Assembly (NCBI GenBank): GCA_034509755.1
Contig: CM067553.1
Coordinates: forward strand, 47,186,110 to 47,250,109
Direction of reading: 5' to 3'
From: Anisodus tanguticus
Taxonomy: Eukaryota; Streptophyta; Magnoliopsida; Solanales; Solanaceae
Length of the DNA: 64,000 bases
This document shows, in pieces, positions 22,327 through 34,342 of this stretch; the stretch's first letter is position 1; every line of letters starts with the position of its first letter. The notes under the pieces were generated by a model, which was not told the origin of the DNA, did not search any database, and was given only the letters and a program-made list of their open reading frames with translations. The translations under genes and the position numbers were made by a program.

Positions 22327-22444
22327 TATGTTGCTCGGACTATTAAAAAATGTCGTCTGATGTATGTCAGATCCTCCCGAAGTAGTGCATTCTTGGAGGA
22401 TCTGACACGAGTTTGGGAACATTTTGGAGAATCTGAGCAACATA
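22327..22444. mobile_element. MITE with TATGTTGCTCGGAC ends
   Basis: 118 bp. The left end TATGTTGCTCGGACT is mirrored by GAATCTGAGCAACATA at the right, with an inner inverted pair around TCAGATCCTCC and GGAGGATCTGA. Same family as 14391-14481. Confidence 0.75.
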
Positions 22445-22496
22445 ACTTATGTACATTTTGTGTGTACATAAAACTTTATGTTGTCTTCACGTTCAC

Positions 22497-25400
22497 TTAT
22501 CTCCTTTGGAAATTCAGGAACTTGATGCCACAGGCAAAAATAAAGCAGAACAGAACAACCCAAGCAACATGAGCAACAGCAACAACTCCCAAGAAGTCAT
22601 ACTCAAATCCCAAATATTCTTTTAAAAGTAGCTTTAATGGTATTTCACCAACGCCTGGTACCTCAACATTATCGTTCTTGTCACCTACCTGAGATGTTAC
22701 AAGACCATATATTGTCCATGCTACTGGAGAACCCCAGTAATACCACCTCCACCATATCGGAATTTTCTGCATAAATAAACATTTTTATGTATCATGGTAT
22801 TAGTTGAGCTTAAATGGAATCGTAAAGATTCATACAGCCAACCTTCAACTTGTTTGGGACTGAAGCATAATTGTTGTTATTTTTGTAATCGTTGTTCCGC
22901 TTTTTTTGAGCTAAAATGTGTGCTTTTTCATAGTACTAGTATTAAGATTTATTTTGAAGAATAGGATTACTTTGATTTTGTTTCAATGTTACTAATTTTG
23001 TTCAGCTTATTATTTGGTAGGATTTAACATATTTACACTGACAATGACAAGAATTCTTTTATTATCATGCATTTAAACTTGTTATAGGAGGTAGCCTGTC
23101 GTATTTTCCGGGATAGTAAATCCCACCTTTTATGGATGGTTACTTGTAGCGTCTTTTGATTGACCTTATAGTATAAAAATTCTTTGACTCAGTCAGTGTA
23201 GGGAAAAACTTATTTTGATAGTGCATGAGCTTACTGTACTTACCGGTCTAGGGATAAGGAAACCGGAGAACAAGTTCCAAAAGCTGAGGAAGAATGACAT
23301 GACAATGAAAGCAATCGGGTAGCTTGGTGTGAGTGCTACAAGCATCATTCCGTACATTGTGAAGTAGAGGAAGCACATGAAGACGAAGAAATAGAACCAA
23401 AGGAATTTAGCAGCTGTCCAGTGGAAACCAATCATCGAGTATAGGAGAAGGCTGTAAATAAAAGTTTGGATCGCGACGTAGATAGTCTCTATTGCCACCT
23501 GCATAGGGAAAAATGGACTATTTAGTTCTTCAGCGATGACATATTTTTACAAGCTATGTTCTTTTGGTGTTTCCATTACCTGAGCGAATGCATAAGGCAG
23601 TGCAGAATACATCCCTGCTGCTCTTTCTCGATAAAAGACTGTTCTTTCTACTGCCACAACAGACTGGACAGCTGGAGTATTTGCTCCGCCAAGGAACACA
23701 ACAGCAGCATACATAGCTCCAAGTAGATTGAGTAAGTCTTGTAGTTTGTTCCTGTTATCATGATTATCACATCAGGTTAAAACAGTGATGATAGAAGTAG
23801 AAAAACTAATTCTTGTGCAAGATGATGACTTACATTTTGTTCCCTTTATCCCAGAAGATAATTCCGAATATGATTACTATCATTGCTGTCATGAAAAACC
23901 GTATGGCATTATATTGTGGATGCCTCCAATATGACAAGTGTTGTTTCCAAAAGCAAGCCTTGCACTGATTGAAAAACGGTTGGGAGTATTTCGTAGGAAA
24001 ATGAAGGTCTCGGGACCCTGGTGCTGGAACACTTAATTGTTCGATTAGTTCTTGATTCCTCCTGTGGAATTTGAGTTGTAAATGATGGTGAGCTAGTTAG
24101 TTACACAGTACTGAAAGTAAAATGAAAAAGATTATGTTATTTTCTTACTGTATTACCTATATAGATCCGACTTTGCGAAATTATCTGCAAAGTCTACATT
24201 AAGTTGAGCCTCAACTGCTGGAGTGGTGATGTCCAGCATCCAAGTGGCTGGATTATATCCCTCTTTAATTGTAGGAACCCCTGGAACAGACTGCAAAAAG
24301 CGATTTTTAGTTACTGATATATCTATACAGTGGCGCCGCGACAACTTGAAATTCTTGAATGAGATGATACTGACTTGAAAATACTCAATCAATAGGCGGG
24401 AATGATGTCCAAGAGGCCCTGCATAAATGACTTGTCCTCCTCTTTTCATTAACAACAGCTGCAAAGGTTACCATTCGCATGAGAAGAACAGTGGCATCAC
24501 AAGAATCGCAGATTTTTGGAAGTGTTCAGTTGAGCTCGGAGTTTAATAAAGAAAGAAAGACTTTTTGGCGTTCTTTTTAGAATAGACTAAAAAGAAAGGA
24601 GTGTCACTTAAAATAGAACCAAGTGAGTATACACCAATATTCAAGTCATTACCTCATCAAAAGCTTCAAAGATATCTATGCTTGGCTGGTGGATAGTGCA
24701 CACGACGGTTCGCCCTGTATCCACTGTATTCCTCACCGTTCTCATCACAATTGCTGCTGCTCTAGCATCAAGTCCAGATGTAGGTTCATCCATAAAAATA
24801 ATAGATGGATTTGCTACCAGTTCCACAGCTACGGTCAGCCGCTTTCTTTGTTCAGTTGAGAGACCATCTACCCCTGGCAGGCCAACTAGAGAATTTGCGA
24901 GAGGATTCAACTCGACTAGTTCCATTACTTCCTTGACGAAATTCTGAACAAAAAAACTAAGTTAGTTAACCCTTCACCTTACTCTAGCTCTACCCTTAGG
25001 TCGCTCGATCCTTTTTTCGTGTATATGCTGATCTGGAAACCCGGCCCCTAACCAAAGACCGAGTAAGGGGTGATCGATTAACAGCCAAGGGGCTACGAGA
25101 CTCAAAGAGAGAGAGGATAAATCCCGCCACCAGTCGTCGGTAAAACCAGTGGAAAGAGTGCAAAACCCAGTCCCGACCTGTCGAGATGGGGTCGTCTATT
25201 CTGAATTGTGATGATTCATCATAAATTGACTAGCTCTATGCTGGTTTTACATTGGCTGTCAGCCTATTGTGACCCTCCTTTTTTATTTGGGCTAGGGACC
25301 GGCAATGCGAGCAAGCTCACACTAGAGGATTTTTGTTAACATGGCTTTAACATAAAAATGCTTATTCAATGGATATTCCAAGGTTTAGAAACATATGCAG

Positions 25401-28400
25401 AATAAAAAAATGAGACTTTTGCGGACATGAACATAATAAATACAAAAGGGACGACGTGATAGGAGTGAATACCTTCCTAGTTTCCTTTTTGACATCCGGA
25501 GCCAGACGCAACCAACCGGAATATATCAATGACTCATAAACAGTAACATGTGGAGAATGAATGTCATTCTGTTCACAATAACCACTTATCCGAGCAAAAG
25601 TTGATTGGTTTTTTGGATAACCAGAAATGACGATACTTCCATCAGTGTAGCCTCCGGTTTTTCTTCCTGCTAAGACATCCATCAAAGTGGTCTTCCCAGC
25701 TCCACTTACACCAACTAAGGCTGTAAGGACTCCAGGTCTGAAAGCGCCACTGACATTTTGTAACAATTGGAGACGAGTCTCTTCAGTTCCTTGGGCTTTC
25801 ATTTCCTGAAAGGAGTACAACTGGATGATTAGCAAGAAATTAAGCATAACAGTATCAACACTTAGAACCCGATGAATGTTTCTTACTGATGGCATATCGA
25901 CATAGTAATTGACATGGTTAAATGCAAGCGACAATGGCTGGAAAGGAAGCACCATTCCCCTTTTTATGGCTGCTTTTTCGTTATTCCTCACAGCCATATC
26001 TATACCTGCAACGATCATTCAGTTTTGTCAGAAGCTTTAGAAACGGAAAGGTACTAAGTGTATTTACCTCATGTATAATAACATTGTCAAACCTTCAAAC
26101 ATTGCGGTGGTAGATGCTGAACTCTTCTCTGTTGGTTCTTTTGGATTATGGTGTCTGTGCTCGTTTTTCTTACTTTTGTCATCATCCATAGTAACAGATT
26201 TGGAATCAGCAGAGGCTGCATTTTGTTTACAAGAATGGATCAGAGAGCACCAAATGAATTTCTGAAGTTTTAAATTGAAGTGAGAATTTCTATCTTACGG
26301 TTTAAGTATGTTAGTGCCAAGATGAAACAGAAGTTGAAGAGAAATGAGAAGGCAAACAGGGCGATGACACATATCCAGAACATATACTCGTCTAAATACA
26401 TGCTCCTCGACTTAAGAAGAACCTTGCCCACCGTTTCCTCAGAGAAACTTGTGTCATTGTTACGCTGAAAATAAAAAGATCGGTATGTAAATATCTAAAG
26501 ATAATCAAATGTTAATGGTAGTCACTTTTCATGATGACTCGTAGAGCTTACAGTACTCCATCTTTTGTCGAGAAATTCATTGATGGCTATGGCATTCTGT
26601 GCATATGACATGGGAGACACATAGTAGCCCCATTTGATCCATGGTTTGAGGTCATCTACAACAATACTTAAGCAATGGCATTAAGAATATTGGACATTTA
26701 TTAACAATCTATAAAGAAATTCATCAATCCAGAGGATGTCATAGAGAACTGACCTTTAGCAACAATGAAACCACCAAGCACAAAGACAATCAGTAGAGTA
26801 AAAGTACCGATAGTGTTTGCAACTACTAGAGTCCTTCCAATTGCAGCAATTAAACGGAAGAGAGACAACGTCATCTGGTGCAGAGCGAAAAATACCAAGA
26901 ATTGGCGGGAAAACCTGAAAATTTTCCAAGGGCAAGTAAAGTAAGTCTGATTACTTTGAACTAATTGTCAGATGTATTAAATAATCACATTGACCATAAA
27001 TCATACTCCCTCCATTTCAATTTAAGTTTCTTTACTTTCCTTTTTAGTTTGTTTAACAAAGAATGCATCTTTTCTATATTTGGTAACCAACATTTCGCTT
27101 GACATGTTTAAGACCATATGATTCAAGGGAATTTTGGTATGTAAGACACATCTTTAGTTTAAGACAATAAGATACAGAAGTCCTCATTATTATCTTAAAC
27201 TCCGTGCACTTAAATTGAAATGGAGGGAGTGTTATTTTAGTCTCTAGGAGTGAACGACAGTACATACCTACTTGCAGCAGGAGCAAAACCGATGGTATAA
27301 TAAGTAAGTACAATCCATATAAATGATTCCATAAAGGAGAGGGGGATTCTTAAAAGCCAAATGGGGAGAGCGAAAGCCCAAGCAGGGTAAAATAGAGAAT
27401 CTCTTTGTTTAAAGAACACGGGAAGTCTGAAAATGGTCAATGCAAGTTCTGCAGTACCGTTAAACATTACATTGATGAGGCTGTAAAACAACGCCCCGTA
27501 AAATTTGCCTCCGTCTACAATCTGTCCGACTTTCATCTCTGTCCTAAAGAATACTGTAAAGGCTATTATTGACATGATAGTAATCAGGAGTGTCTTGAAA
27601 ATGTGTAAGAATGAATTCCGCTTCATCAGTAGCCATTCCCTTGATAAACATGCCTTGAAGAGCTCCATATTTGAGATACCGTATTTTTCTGTGACGAGTG
27701 CAGCCGGATGGGCTCTGCTTTTGTCATAAGAAACTCTCAGTTCATCGAAAAGTCCACGTCCAACACGAAAACTGCTAAAGTGTTCCACAAATTCAGCCAC
27801 TGTAATGAATCTGTAAGGTTGGTTTTTTCTGAACCAATACTGTTCTTGGTCCTTTAGAGAAGTAACCTCTTGGAGAAAGTCAGCAATTGCTTTCCTTTCT
27901 GGACATGGAAATCCAACACTTTTGAAAAACTCGAGGACGTTCTCACGTGGACCTTGGTAGACTATTCGTCCCTCTGAAAGCAAAATAATGTCATCAAAAA
28001 GTTTAAAAGTTTCAGGTGCAGGTTGAAGAAGAGATATTATCATAGTCGCATCCATTATATGGACCATCTGCCTCATGTATTTAACAATCTGAAACGTGGT
28101 AGAGCTATCAAGTCCCGTTGAGATCTCATCCATGAAGAAAACCTTAGCAGGACCAACCAACATTTCTCCTGTAATCAGTAAAAGGTTGATACAAATGTCA
28201 TAAGGTGCATATGTCAAACTAATCAAATAATGACACTTCTTCCTAATGATATACTCGTTTGACTTGGAAGGAAATTTAAGAATGAAAGAAAGATTTCTGA
28301 CACATAATAAAAGTGTCCTTAGAACTTGTGGTCTTAAACATGGCATAACATTTATATGGCTATAAAAGCATGTCGTTAAGGGTAAGCGGAAGTTTAAATT

Positions 28401-30568
28401 TATAGAGTTCGACCAAATATAGAAAGGTGTCATACTTTTCGGAACATACTAAAAAGAAAAGAGTGCCATGTAAAATGAAACGGATGGAGCAATAGTCTAG
28501 AAACCTGTCGTCAGCCGCTTCTTCTGTCCACCTGATATACCCTTTCTCATCTGATCACCTACCATTATATCAGCACAGATATCGAGCCCAAGTATCTGCA
28601 GATCACCCGAATAATCAGATACCCCTTATCCGTTTCTTAGATGCACGGAATTATTATGACTAAAGTCGAGATCTAACCTTAAGAACATAGTCTGTGACTA
28701 GACTAGATTCTTGGCCTGCAACTGCTGTAGCTTTCATAAATGCATCTATCTCGGGTTCCGGTTTGATTCCCAATTCCTTTTCACGCCTCGACAATTCAGT
28801 GAGGAGCTCATATCTTGTTCCAACTCCTAAACTACGTCCGGCAAAATCCAACGTTTCTCGGACTGTCATCTCTCCATGATGAAGGTCATGCCGACTAATA
28901 TAAGCACATGTCCTTTGAGGGATAAAATCTGACAGTTCATGACCACAATAACTGATTTTTCCAGTAACCTAAACCGATGAACTAATAGTTAGATATACAT
29001 CATAGAATAAACAATTTACGCCATAATTTATCAAAGTTGAAAGATTCACATACTCGTAGATCCTTGTCTGGCACTGCAGCTAGCGCCTTTAGCAATGTAG
29101 TTTTCCCGCCTCCGGGAGGCCCAAGAAGTAGTGTCATCCTATAAAAAAATGCAACAAACACAGAAGCAGAAACATAAGAAGAAATTATATGTATAGTGAT
29201 GGGGAAATCCCTCGTGTTTCTTTACAGAGAAACTGTATTAGAAATCAAAACTTGTGACACTACTCTACGAAAGTAATTTTTCTGAGACTCCATTTGATGA
29301 AAAGCGCTTTTTAAAATAAACTTCGCCAAACAAACGATAGATGGAGCGTCGTTTATTGAACATACCTTGATGGTTTTACAATTCCACTTACATCACGAAG
29401 TATCTTGATGACCCTTCTCTTTGAAGGGACAAGCTTGATCTTTTCAAGAGCCCCCTACGAAATTTGAACATAAAAAAGAAACTTTGATTATTACAAGTAC
29501 CTTGCTGCACAGAGTCCTCACTCTACTAGCAAAATTAAACAACATAGAACCTAAGAATCAATATAATTGTTGAAAGATTAATTTCTGAAAGGAAATAGTA
29601 CCTCTATAAAGTTGATGGTAGCATTCCACAGAGTAGGTAGTGCCCTAGATCCAACATATGTATCTCCTTCAATAGAAAGATGCTCAAATCGAACTTCAAT
29701 TTTTGGAATATCAATCCCAACCCTATTTCATACAAAAAAACCATCAAGAATCCTATTAATATACACATAATTTGCATAATTGGAACAATGTCATACCACC
29801 AAGATTAAGAGATTATTGCACTCAAGGATGTTATCTAGTGTTCGTGGGTGAAAACCATGGGATAGGAGGTTCAAATCCTAACAGAGACAAATAGGCAATA
29901 TCTTCCCATCTGTCTGAGTCTCAATGGGAGGAGTTATCGGGTTCCTGTGCTAGTATATGAGGTAGCAACAACAACAGCAACATACCCAGTGTGATCCTGT
30001 AAATGTAAATGAGGTCTGGGAAGAGTTGGGTATACGCAGACCTTAACCTACTTTTGGTGGGGATATGAGGTAGCAAATACCCGATAAAATAGTCGAGATG
30101 TGCACAAACTGACCTAGACACCACCCTTTTGTACAACATTGAAAAGAGTAAAAGAGATTGATATCAAGAAAGACTGAAGTATTTTACCTATCAATCTTAT
30201 CTCTTAGTCTAAAAAGGAACCTCTCATTATCTTCTTCAACAAATTTAAAGGATTCTTTCCATCAGCTGCTTTTTGTCTTGCAATCCCAGATTGGTAACAT
30301 CAACTTCTTGATGAACAATCTTTCCATCATCCAATGTTTGCTTCAAAATTCCTTTCCTCAGCCTATCATATGTTGGAAGTCTCTCAATTGAAGCCCATTT
30401 TAACTCGTCTTCGTCATCATTTTCCCTTCCACTTCTCTGAAAAACATCACCTCCTGGTGCAGTAAAAACTTCCCTAACACTAGCTGAAGCCCAGCTTCTT
30501 CCACTTGTTGATCCAAAACTCATTCTCAATGACTTGGCCAATTCATCTTTTCCTATAGTTGCTGACAT
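22497..30568 (-). CDS. Full-size ABCG/PDR transporter (ABCG29/36-like), 20 exons, one frameshift
   Basis: Exons from the 5' end: 30568-30188, 29722-29602, 29454-29366, 29138-29054, 28968-28678, 28595-28505, 28168-27268, 26914-26754, 26655-26552, 26464-26299, 26215-26093, 26005-25887, 25805-25473, 24943-24653, 24458-24375, 24290-24157, 24061-23834, 23751-23580, 23498-23244, 22766-22497, all with GT-AG limits. They total 4399 nt, about 1465 codons, the usual PDR size, once one extra T is set aside. Order is ATP domain, membrane domain, twice. First ATP domain: Walker A GPPGGGKTT, signature SGGQKKR, Walker B FFMDE, SLLQPAPET. Second: GVSGAGKTT, LSTEQRKR, FMDEPTSGLD, CTIHQPS. Such pumps sit in the plasma membrane and export defence compounds or phenolics. 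The extra T at 30247-30249 makes a stop right after LMERIL; in the shifted frame KFVEEDNERFLFRL continues. Either a null allele or a sequence error. Confidence 0.93.
25020..25330 (-). repeat. Old repeat in PDR intron 13
   Basis: Read on the minus strand it runs from GTGAGCTTGCTCGCATTGCC through a GAATAGACGACCCCATCTCG block to a GC-richer end. The plus-strand pseudogene intron has a shorter version at 16917-17072. It accounts for much of the long intron between exons 13 and 14. Confidence 0.65.
27006..27229. mobile_element. Stowaway-like MITE in PDR intron 7
   Basis: 224 bp with inverted ends CTCCCTCCATTTCAATTTAAG and its near-complement ending ATGGAGGGAG, preceded by TA. It lies wholly within the intron between exons 7 and 8 and does not disturb the splice sites. 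Confidence 0.85.
29805..30125 (+). mobile_element. tRNA-derived SINE in PDR intron 1
   Basis: Contains a pol III B-box, GGTTCAAATCC (near 29869-29879), followed by CTAACAGAGACAAATA and TTCCCATCTGTC, then GGTTCCTGTGCTAG, a break, and AAATAGTCGAGATGTGCACA to ACCTAGACACC. This is the layout of a common nightshade SINE; it lies antisense in intron 1. It is split by a second SINE at 29969-30062. Confidence 0.75.
29969..30062 (-). mobile_element. TS SINE tail nested in another SINE
   Basis: A minus-strand TS tail (AACAACAGCAACATACCCAG, then AGGTCTGGGAAGAG and CGCAGACCTTAACC) is inserted in the SINE above. ATATGAGGTAGCAA occurs on both sides (29955-29968 and 30063-30076), a 14-bp target duplication. 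Confidence 0.85.
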
Positions 30569-30961
30569 TTTCACTTTCTTCTGTATAAAACACAAAAATT
30601 GCACCTTTTGGAATCCTCTGCTGTCAATTCAAGATTTTATCAAATACAGAAACACACACTAAATGAAAAAACTGAATTTGTTTGTATACACATCAAGAGA
30701 ATTGTTTACTTTCATAAAGTTCTTCACAAAAAAGACGCAGAATTTTCACCTTTATACTGAAAAGAGAAGAACAAAGGAAGAGTCTTTTGTCATGCACAGG
30801 AAGAAGGTAGAAGAATTAATCTAAATAGTCGTCTGATACCAACTTATCTATTCTTTATACTTATATCTTTATTGAATATATAATGGTGAGAAAATTAGTG
30901 CACTTACGGTGTTTTCTTGGCGTTTAACAGGTTTTAGATGGCTGGGAAGAAAACAAAGTCA
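30569..30961. promoter_or_regulatory. PDR 5' region
   Basis: Upstream of the chosen start on the minus strand, TTTTATACAG just before AAGAAAGTGAAAATG could be an intron acceptor in the leader, or an in-frame upstream ATG at 30604 could add 12 residues. I prefer 30568 because MSATIG fits the family better. A TATATATT-like site near 30877 is a weak promoter candidate. Confidence 0.35.
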
Positions 30962-31121
30962 CAAAAAAGGCAGTCCGGTGTACTAAGCTCCCGCTATGCG
31001 CGGAGTTCGGGAAAGGATTGTACTCAGCATTATCCTGAATTTTTACAAGACTTGTTTCCACGATTTGAACTCGTGACTTTCTGGTCACATGGCAACAACT
31101 TTACCGGTTAAGCTCCCTTCG
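30962..31121 (-). mobile_element. TS-like tRNA-derived SINE upstream of PDR
   Basis: On the minus strand: box A region GAGCTTAACCGGTAAAGTTG, box B within CACGAGTTCAAATCGTGG, then GAACTCCGCGCATAGCGGGA and GCTTAGTACACCGGACTGCC with an A-rich end. It is a nearly complete SINE, about 160 bp, in the likely promoter side of the PDR gene. Confidence 0.8.
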
Positions 31122-31737
31122 TAAAAAACAAGATACAGAGGAGCAAAAATGAAGTTAAGGAAAATCAGGGAGCGGACCCACGTGATCGCAGAAGTCAGTG
31201 TGGCCACCACCCAGTACTCAGACAGTGGTAAGTGTATAACCGTGCATAATCGGTATATAATCTATGTATATCAATCAGAAAAAAATTAACAGTAAATGCA
31301 ACCTTCTATTTATAAATAAAGTTATGTAGATAAGCAGAAAGCAAATTCACGGTCAAAATTTTTAAGCTAACTCTGTTAGAAGAAAGAAAAATAGTATTTT
31401 CTCTGTTTCAATTTGTATGTGTTATTTTCTTTTTTAGTCTATTTTTTTAAAAAAATATTACTTTTCATATTTGGTAATCCTTTACACCTGACATCCTAAT
31501 GTCATATTTATTTAAGATCATAAAATTTAACGAACATTTTGATACATTACATAAATTTTTAGTTTAAGACCATAAAATTAAAATAAAACTTTATTTAATT
31601 AAATTCATTCTCGAGTCAAACTATTCCGTAATAATATTTTTAACGACTTTTCAGTACTTGAGCAGCAACTCTTTTTGGTAAGGCCTATAAAGGAGGTTAG
31701 TTACGAGTTACGACTGGATGAAGTGAAAGACATTTTT

Positions 31738-32125
31738 TTTTTTTTTTTTTTTTTTTTGATAATCCAGGTCTCGGGGTGGCCTTAGTACCCCCATATCGCT
31801 AGTACCGCACAAGTACCGGTACTAGGCTCCTGGAGGTGATGGGACCGGTCCTTCAAAGACCCCACCACCAGGTAAATCGCGGGATATGCACACATGGTCG
31901 GTGTGCGCTTGCGTCCAACGGATCAATGCTACAAGGTTGACCCCCCACAAGCCCCATCCCTAAAGCTTGGCGAGACCGAACCCACACCGCAACATGCCCG
32001 CGCGCTTTTAGCGCCCGTGCTTTACCACGTATGTGCCCCGAGGACGATATCCTTAGGGGGGAATCGAACTTGCGACCCTAAGGCCGCAAACTTGACTCCC
32101 TGCTAGCAAGCTGACCCCTTTGGAT
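31738..32125 (-). mobile_element. Long tRNA-derived SINE with poly(A) and 17-bp duplication
   Basis: AAGTGAAAGACATTTTT occurs at 31721-31737 and 32126-32142. Between them, on the minus strand, the element starts near TATCCAAAGGGGTCAGCTTG with box A GTCAGCTTGCTAGCAGGG, box B CGCAAGTTCGATTCCCC, a GC-rich body of about 280 bp, and ends with an A run (25 T at 31733-31757). This is a complete retroposed copy and is unlike the TS type. Its open frame on the plus strand is not a gene. Confidence 0.85.
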
Positions 32126-32142
32126 AAGTGAAAGACATTTTT

Positions 32143-34342
32143 ATATATACAGTACGATGTGTGAGAAAGTTGTGCGGTCAAACAAATGGCTGTGATTTAA
32201 AATAAATCAAAGATATTTATGTGATTATAGATCATTTCGTTAAGCGTAAAAGATATTTACTTCGTCCATTTTTATTTGTCACATTTTGACTTGACATGTC
32301 TATTAAGAAGTCAAAAATAGAACGATAATTTTATTATATCACTCCTAATTATTGCTAAGTAACCTAATGATTGAAATAAATAAAATATACTTTAAAATTT
32401 GTGCAATCGCTAAAATTTCCTTGAACTTGTCAACCCAATAATAAATGATAATTGTAAAATAGGTATAAAGTGGTAAATTATTTCTTGATTTTTTAAAGTG
32501 GACAATTAAAATTAGACAACTATTTTTAATATAGTGGACAAGTAAAACTAAATGGGGAGAGTAAAGTTTAAAGTTAAATTGCTTCTAAATAAATAAATGT
32601 GTCATTCTTTTAGGGACTGACTAAAAAGAAAAATGTGGCATATAAATTAGAACAGAGGGAGTATATGACTTTGACAAATTACTTAAAACGTGTTTAGGGT
32701 TCGGTATTCATTTTGAGCCTTACTATTTTCACATTTTATAGATGGGGTTATTTATAATTATATTTTAACATTTTATAGATGGGGTTATTTATAATTATAT
32801 TTTAAGTGATTTGATAATGTAAATTACTTTGACACTATCTTATACTCCTTTTGAAATAAATCAGAGCTGAAATGTCAGCAATTAATTCTAACGACAGAAA
32901 TTAAATATGCAATGAATGGTTCAAGCTTTAGGTGGAAAAATGGTCATATTTGACATTAACACATCAGTATTAATGTGATTGCAATAATTGGGTCCCAATT
33001 TGTATACACATCAGTATACAAATAATTGGTCACATCACATATAGTTTGTATACACAGCAGTATCAAACATGGTCCCAAGCAAAAAATAATTATATTTGCT
33101 AGTCAAATATACGATTTCAATATAGGTATCAGATATTGCAATACCGGAATATCATGTGAAAAACCAAAAATTTAACTAAAAAACAAAAAAAAAAACTTTT
33201 GACAGCTATTGAGAAGAAAAAAAAAATCAAACTTAGGTTAATATTGGATTTGACAGGTTCAAAACTGGCAAAAATGTTGGGAAATAATACCCCTCCGTCC
33301 CAATTTATATTATGTAGTTTGATTGGACACTAAGTTTAAGAAATTAAAAAAGGCTTTGAATCTTGTGGTCTAAAATAAATCAAAAATATTTGTGTGGTTG
33401 TAGATCATCTCGTTAAACGTAAAAAGTAAGTTTAAAGTTAAATTATTGTGAAATAAAAAATGTGTCATTCTTTTTTAGACTGATTAAAAAGAAAAAAATA
33501 TCATATAAATTGAGACAGATAAAGTAATACTATAAAAATATCATATCGATTAGTGGGCAGATATATCTACCCTGGGACCTAGGCCTTAAATGTACTTGTA
33601 ACAAGCATTAGTCTCTCGCCTTATTTGTAATGGGTACGTGGTGGACTCGCTAAAAATAATATATTTTTAAAGGATTCGATATGGTGTGATAATATTTATG
33701 AAGAATTCAAATAATATAACGATAATATTTTTGAAGAAAATTTGAACAATATAGCTTGTAACAAATTTTAATGAAGTTGCCTCATTGAATCATTGTTAGA
33801 AGTACTAATACCAACTTCCTCTTTAACCTTTACCTAATTAATTAACACTCGGGTTGAGCGCTAATTCATTTGACAAATTCCCTTCCTCCAAATTACATTA
33901 CTACAACCAAAAATAGAATGATAATTTTATTATATCACCTATAATTATTGCTAAGTAACATAATGATTGAAATAAATAAAATATATTTTAAAAGTTCTGC
34001 AATCACTAAATTTTTTTTGAACTTGTCAACCAAATATTAAATGATAAGGGTAAAATAGGTATGAAGTGATAAATTATCTCTTAATTTTCTAAAATAGACA
34101 ATAAAAATTGAACAATTATTTTTAATATAGTGATAAGTAAAACTAAACGGAGGAAGTAGCGCATAACATTTCCTCCTCCTGATACAAAAGGAATATTTAA
34201 AAAAAAACTATTACTCTCTCGTTTTACGGTAAAACTATTACTCAGTCTTACCTCTCCATCATAATTTTTTGAAAAAATCAGCAACACACAAAACTTCTCC
34301 AAGCAAAACGAGTGACCAATTGAGCAGATTTAATGAGACTTA
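32143..34342. other. MITE-rich intergenic DNA
   Basis: Two related blocks of about 250 bp, 32290-32570 and 33903-34160, share ATAATTTTATTATATCAC, GATTGAAATAAATAAAATAT and TTTTTAATATAGTG; they look like copies of one MITE family with CTCCGTCC-like ends. Another relic spans about 33290-33530. A 37-bp tandem duplication (ACATTTTATAGATGGGGTTA...) is at 32731-32804. No gene. Confidence 0.6.

Larger units (their letters stand above)
20184..22496. other. Spacer between the two PDR copies
   Basis: The two transporter copies converge here. About 250-400 bp downstream of each stop is still similar in inverted form: 20184-20460 matches the reverse of about 22080-22496, including MITE ends and a stretch like TGTGTCATACAGATGATTTA. 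The middle holds a possible MITE starting TAGGGGTGTCAAAAC (21277), an unusual GC-rich patch (21395-21525), and otherwise AT-rich DNA with no gene. Confidence 0.7.

Noticed and set aside
29921..30391. Open frames within PDR intron 1 and across exon 1 on the plus strand
   Set aside because: They are within nested SINEs or antisense to the transporter exon.
31894..32106. A 70-codon frame rich in Arg, Pro and Cys
   Set aside because: It falls inside a tRNA-derived SINE, antisense to it; the region is explained by pol III boxes, poly(A) and target duplications.
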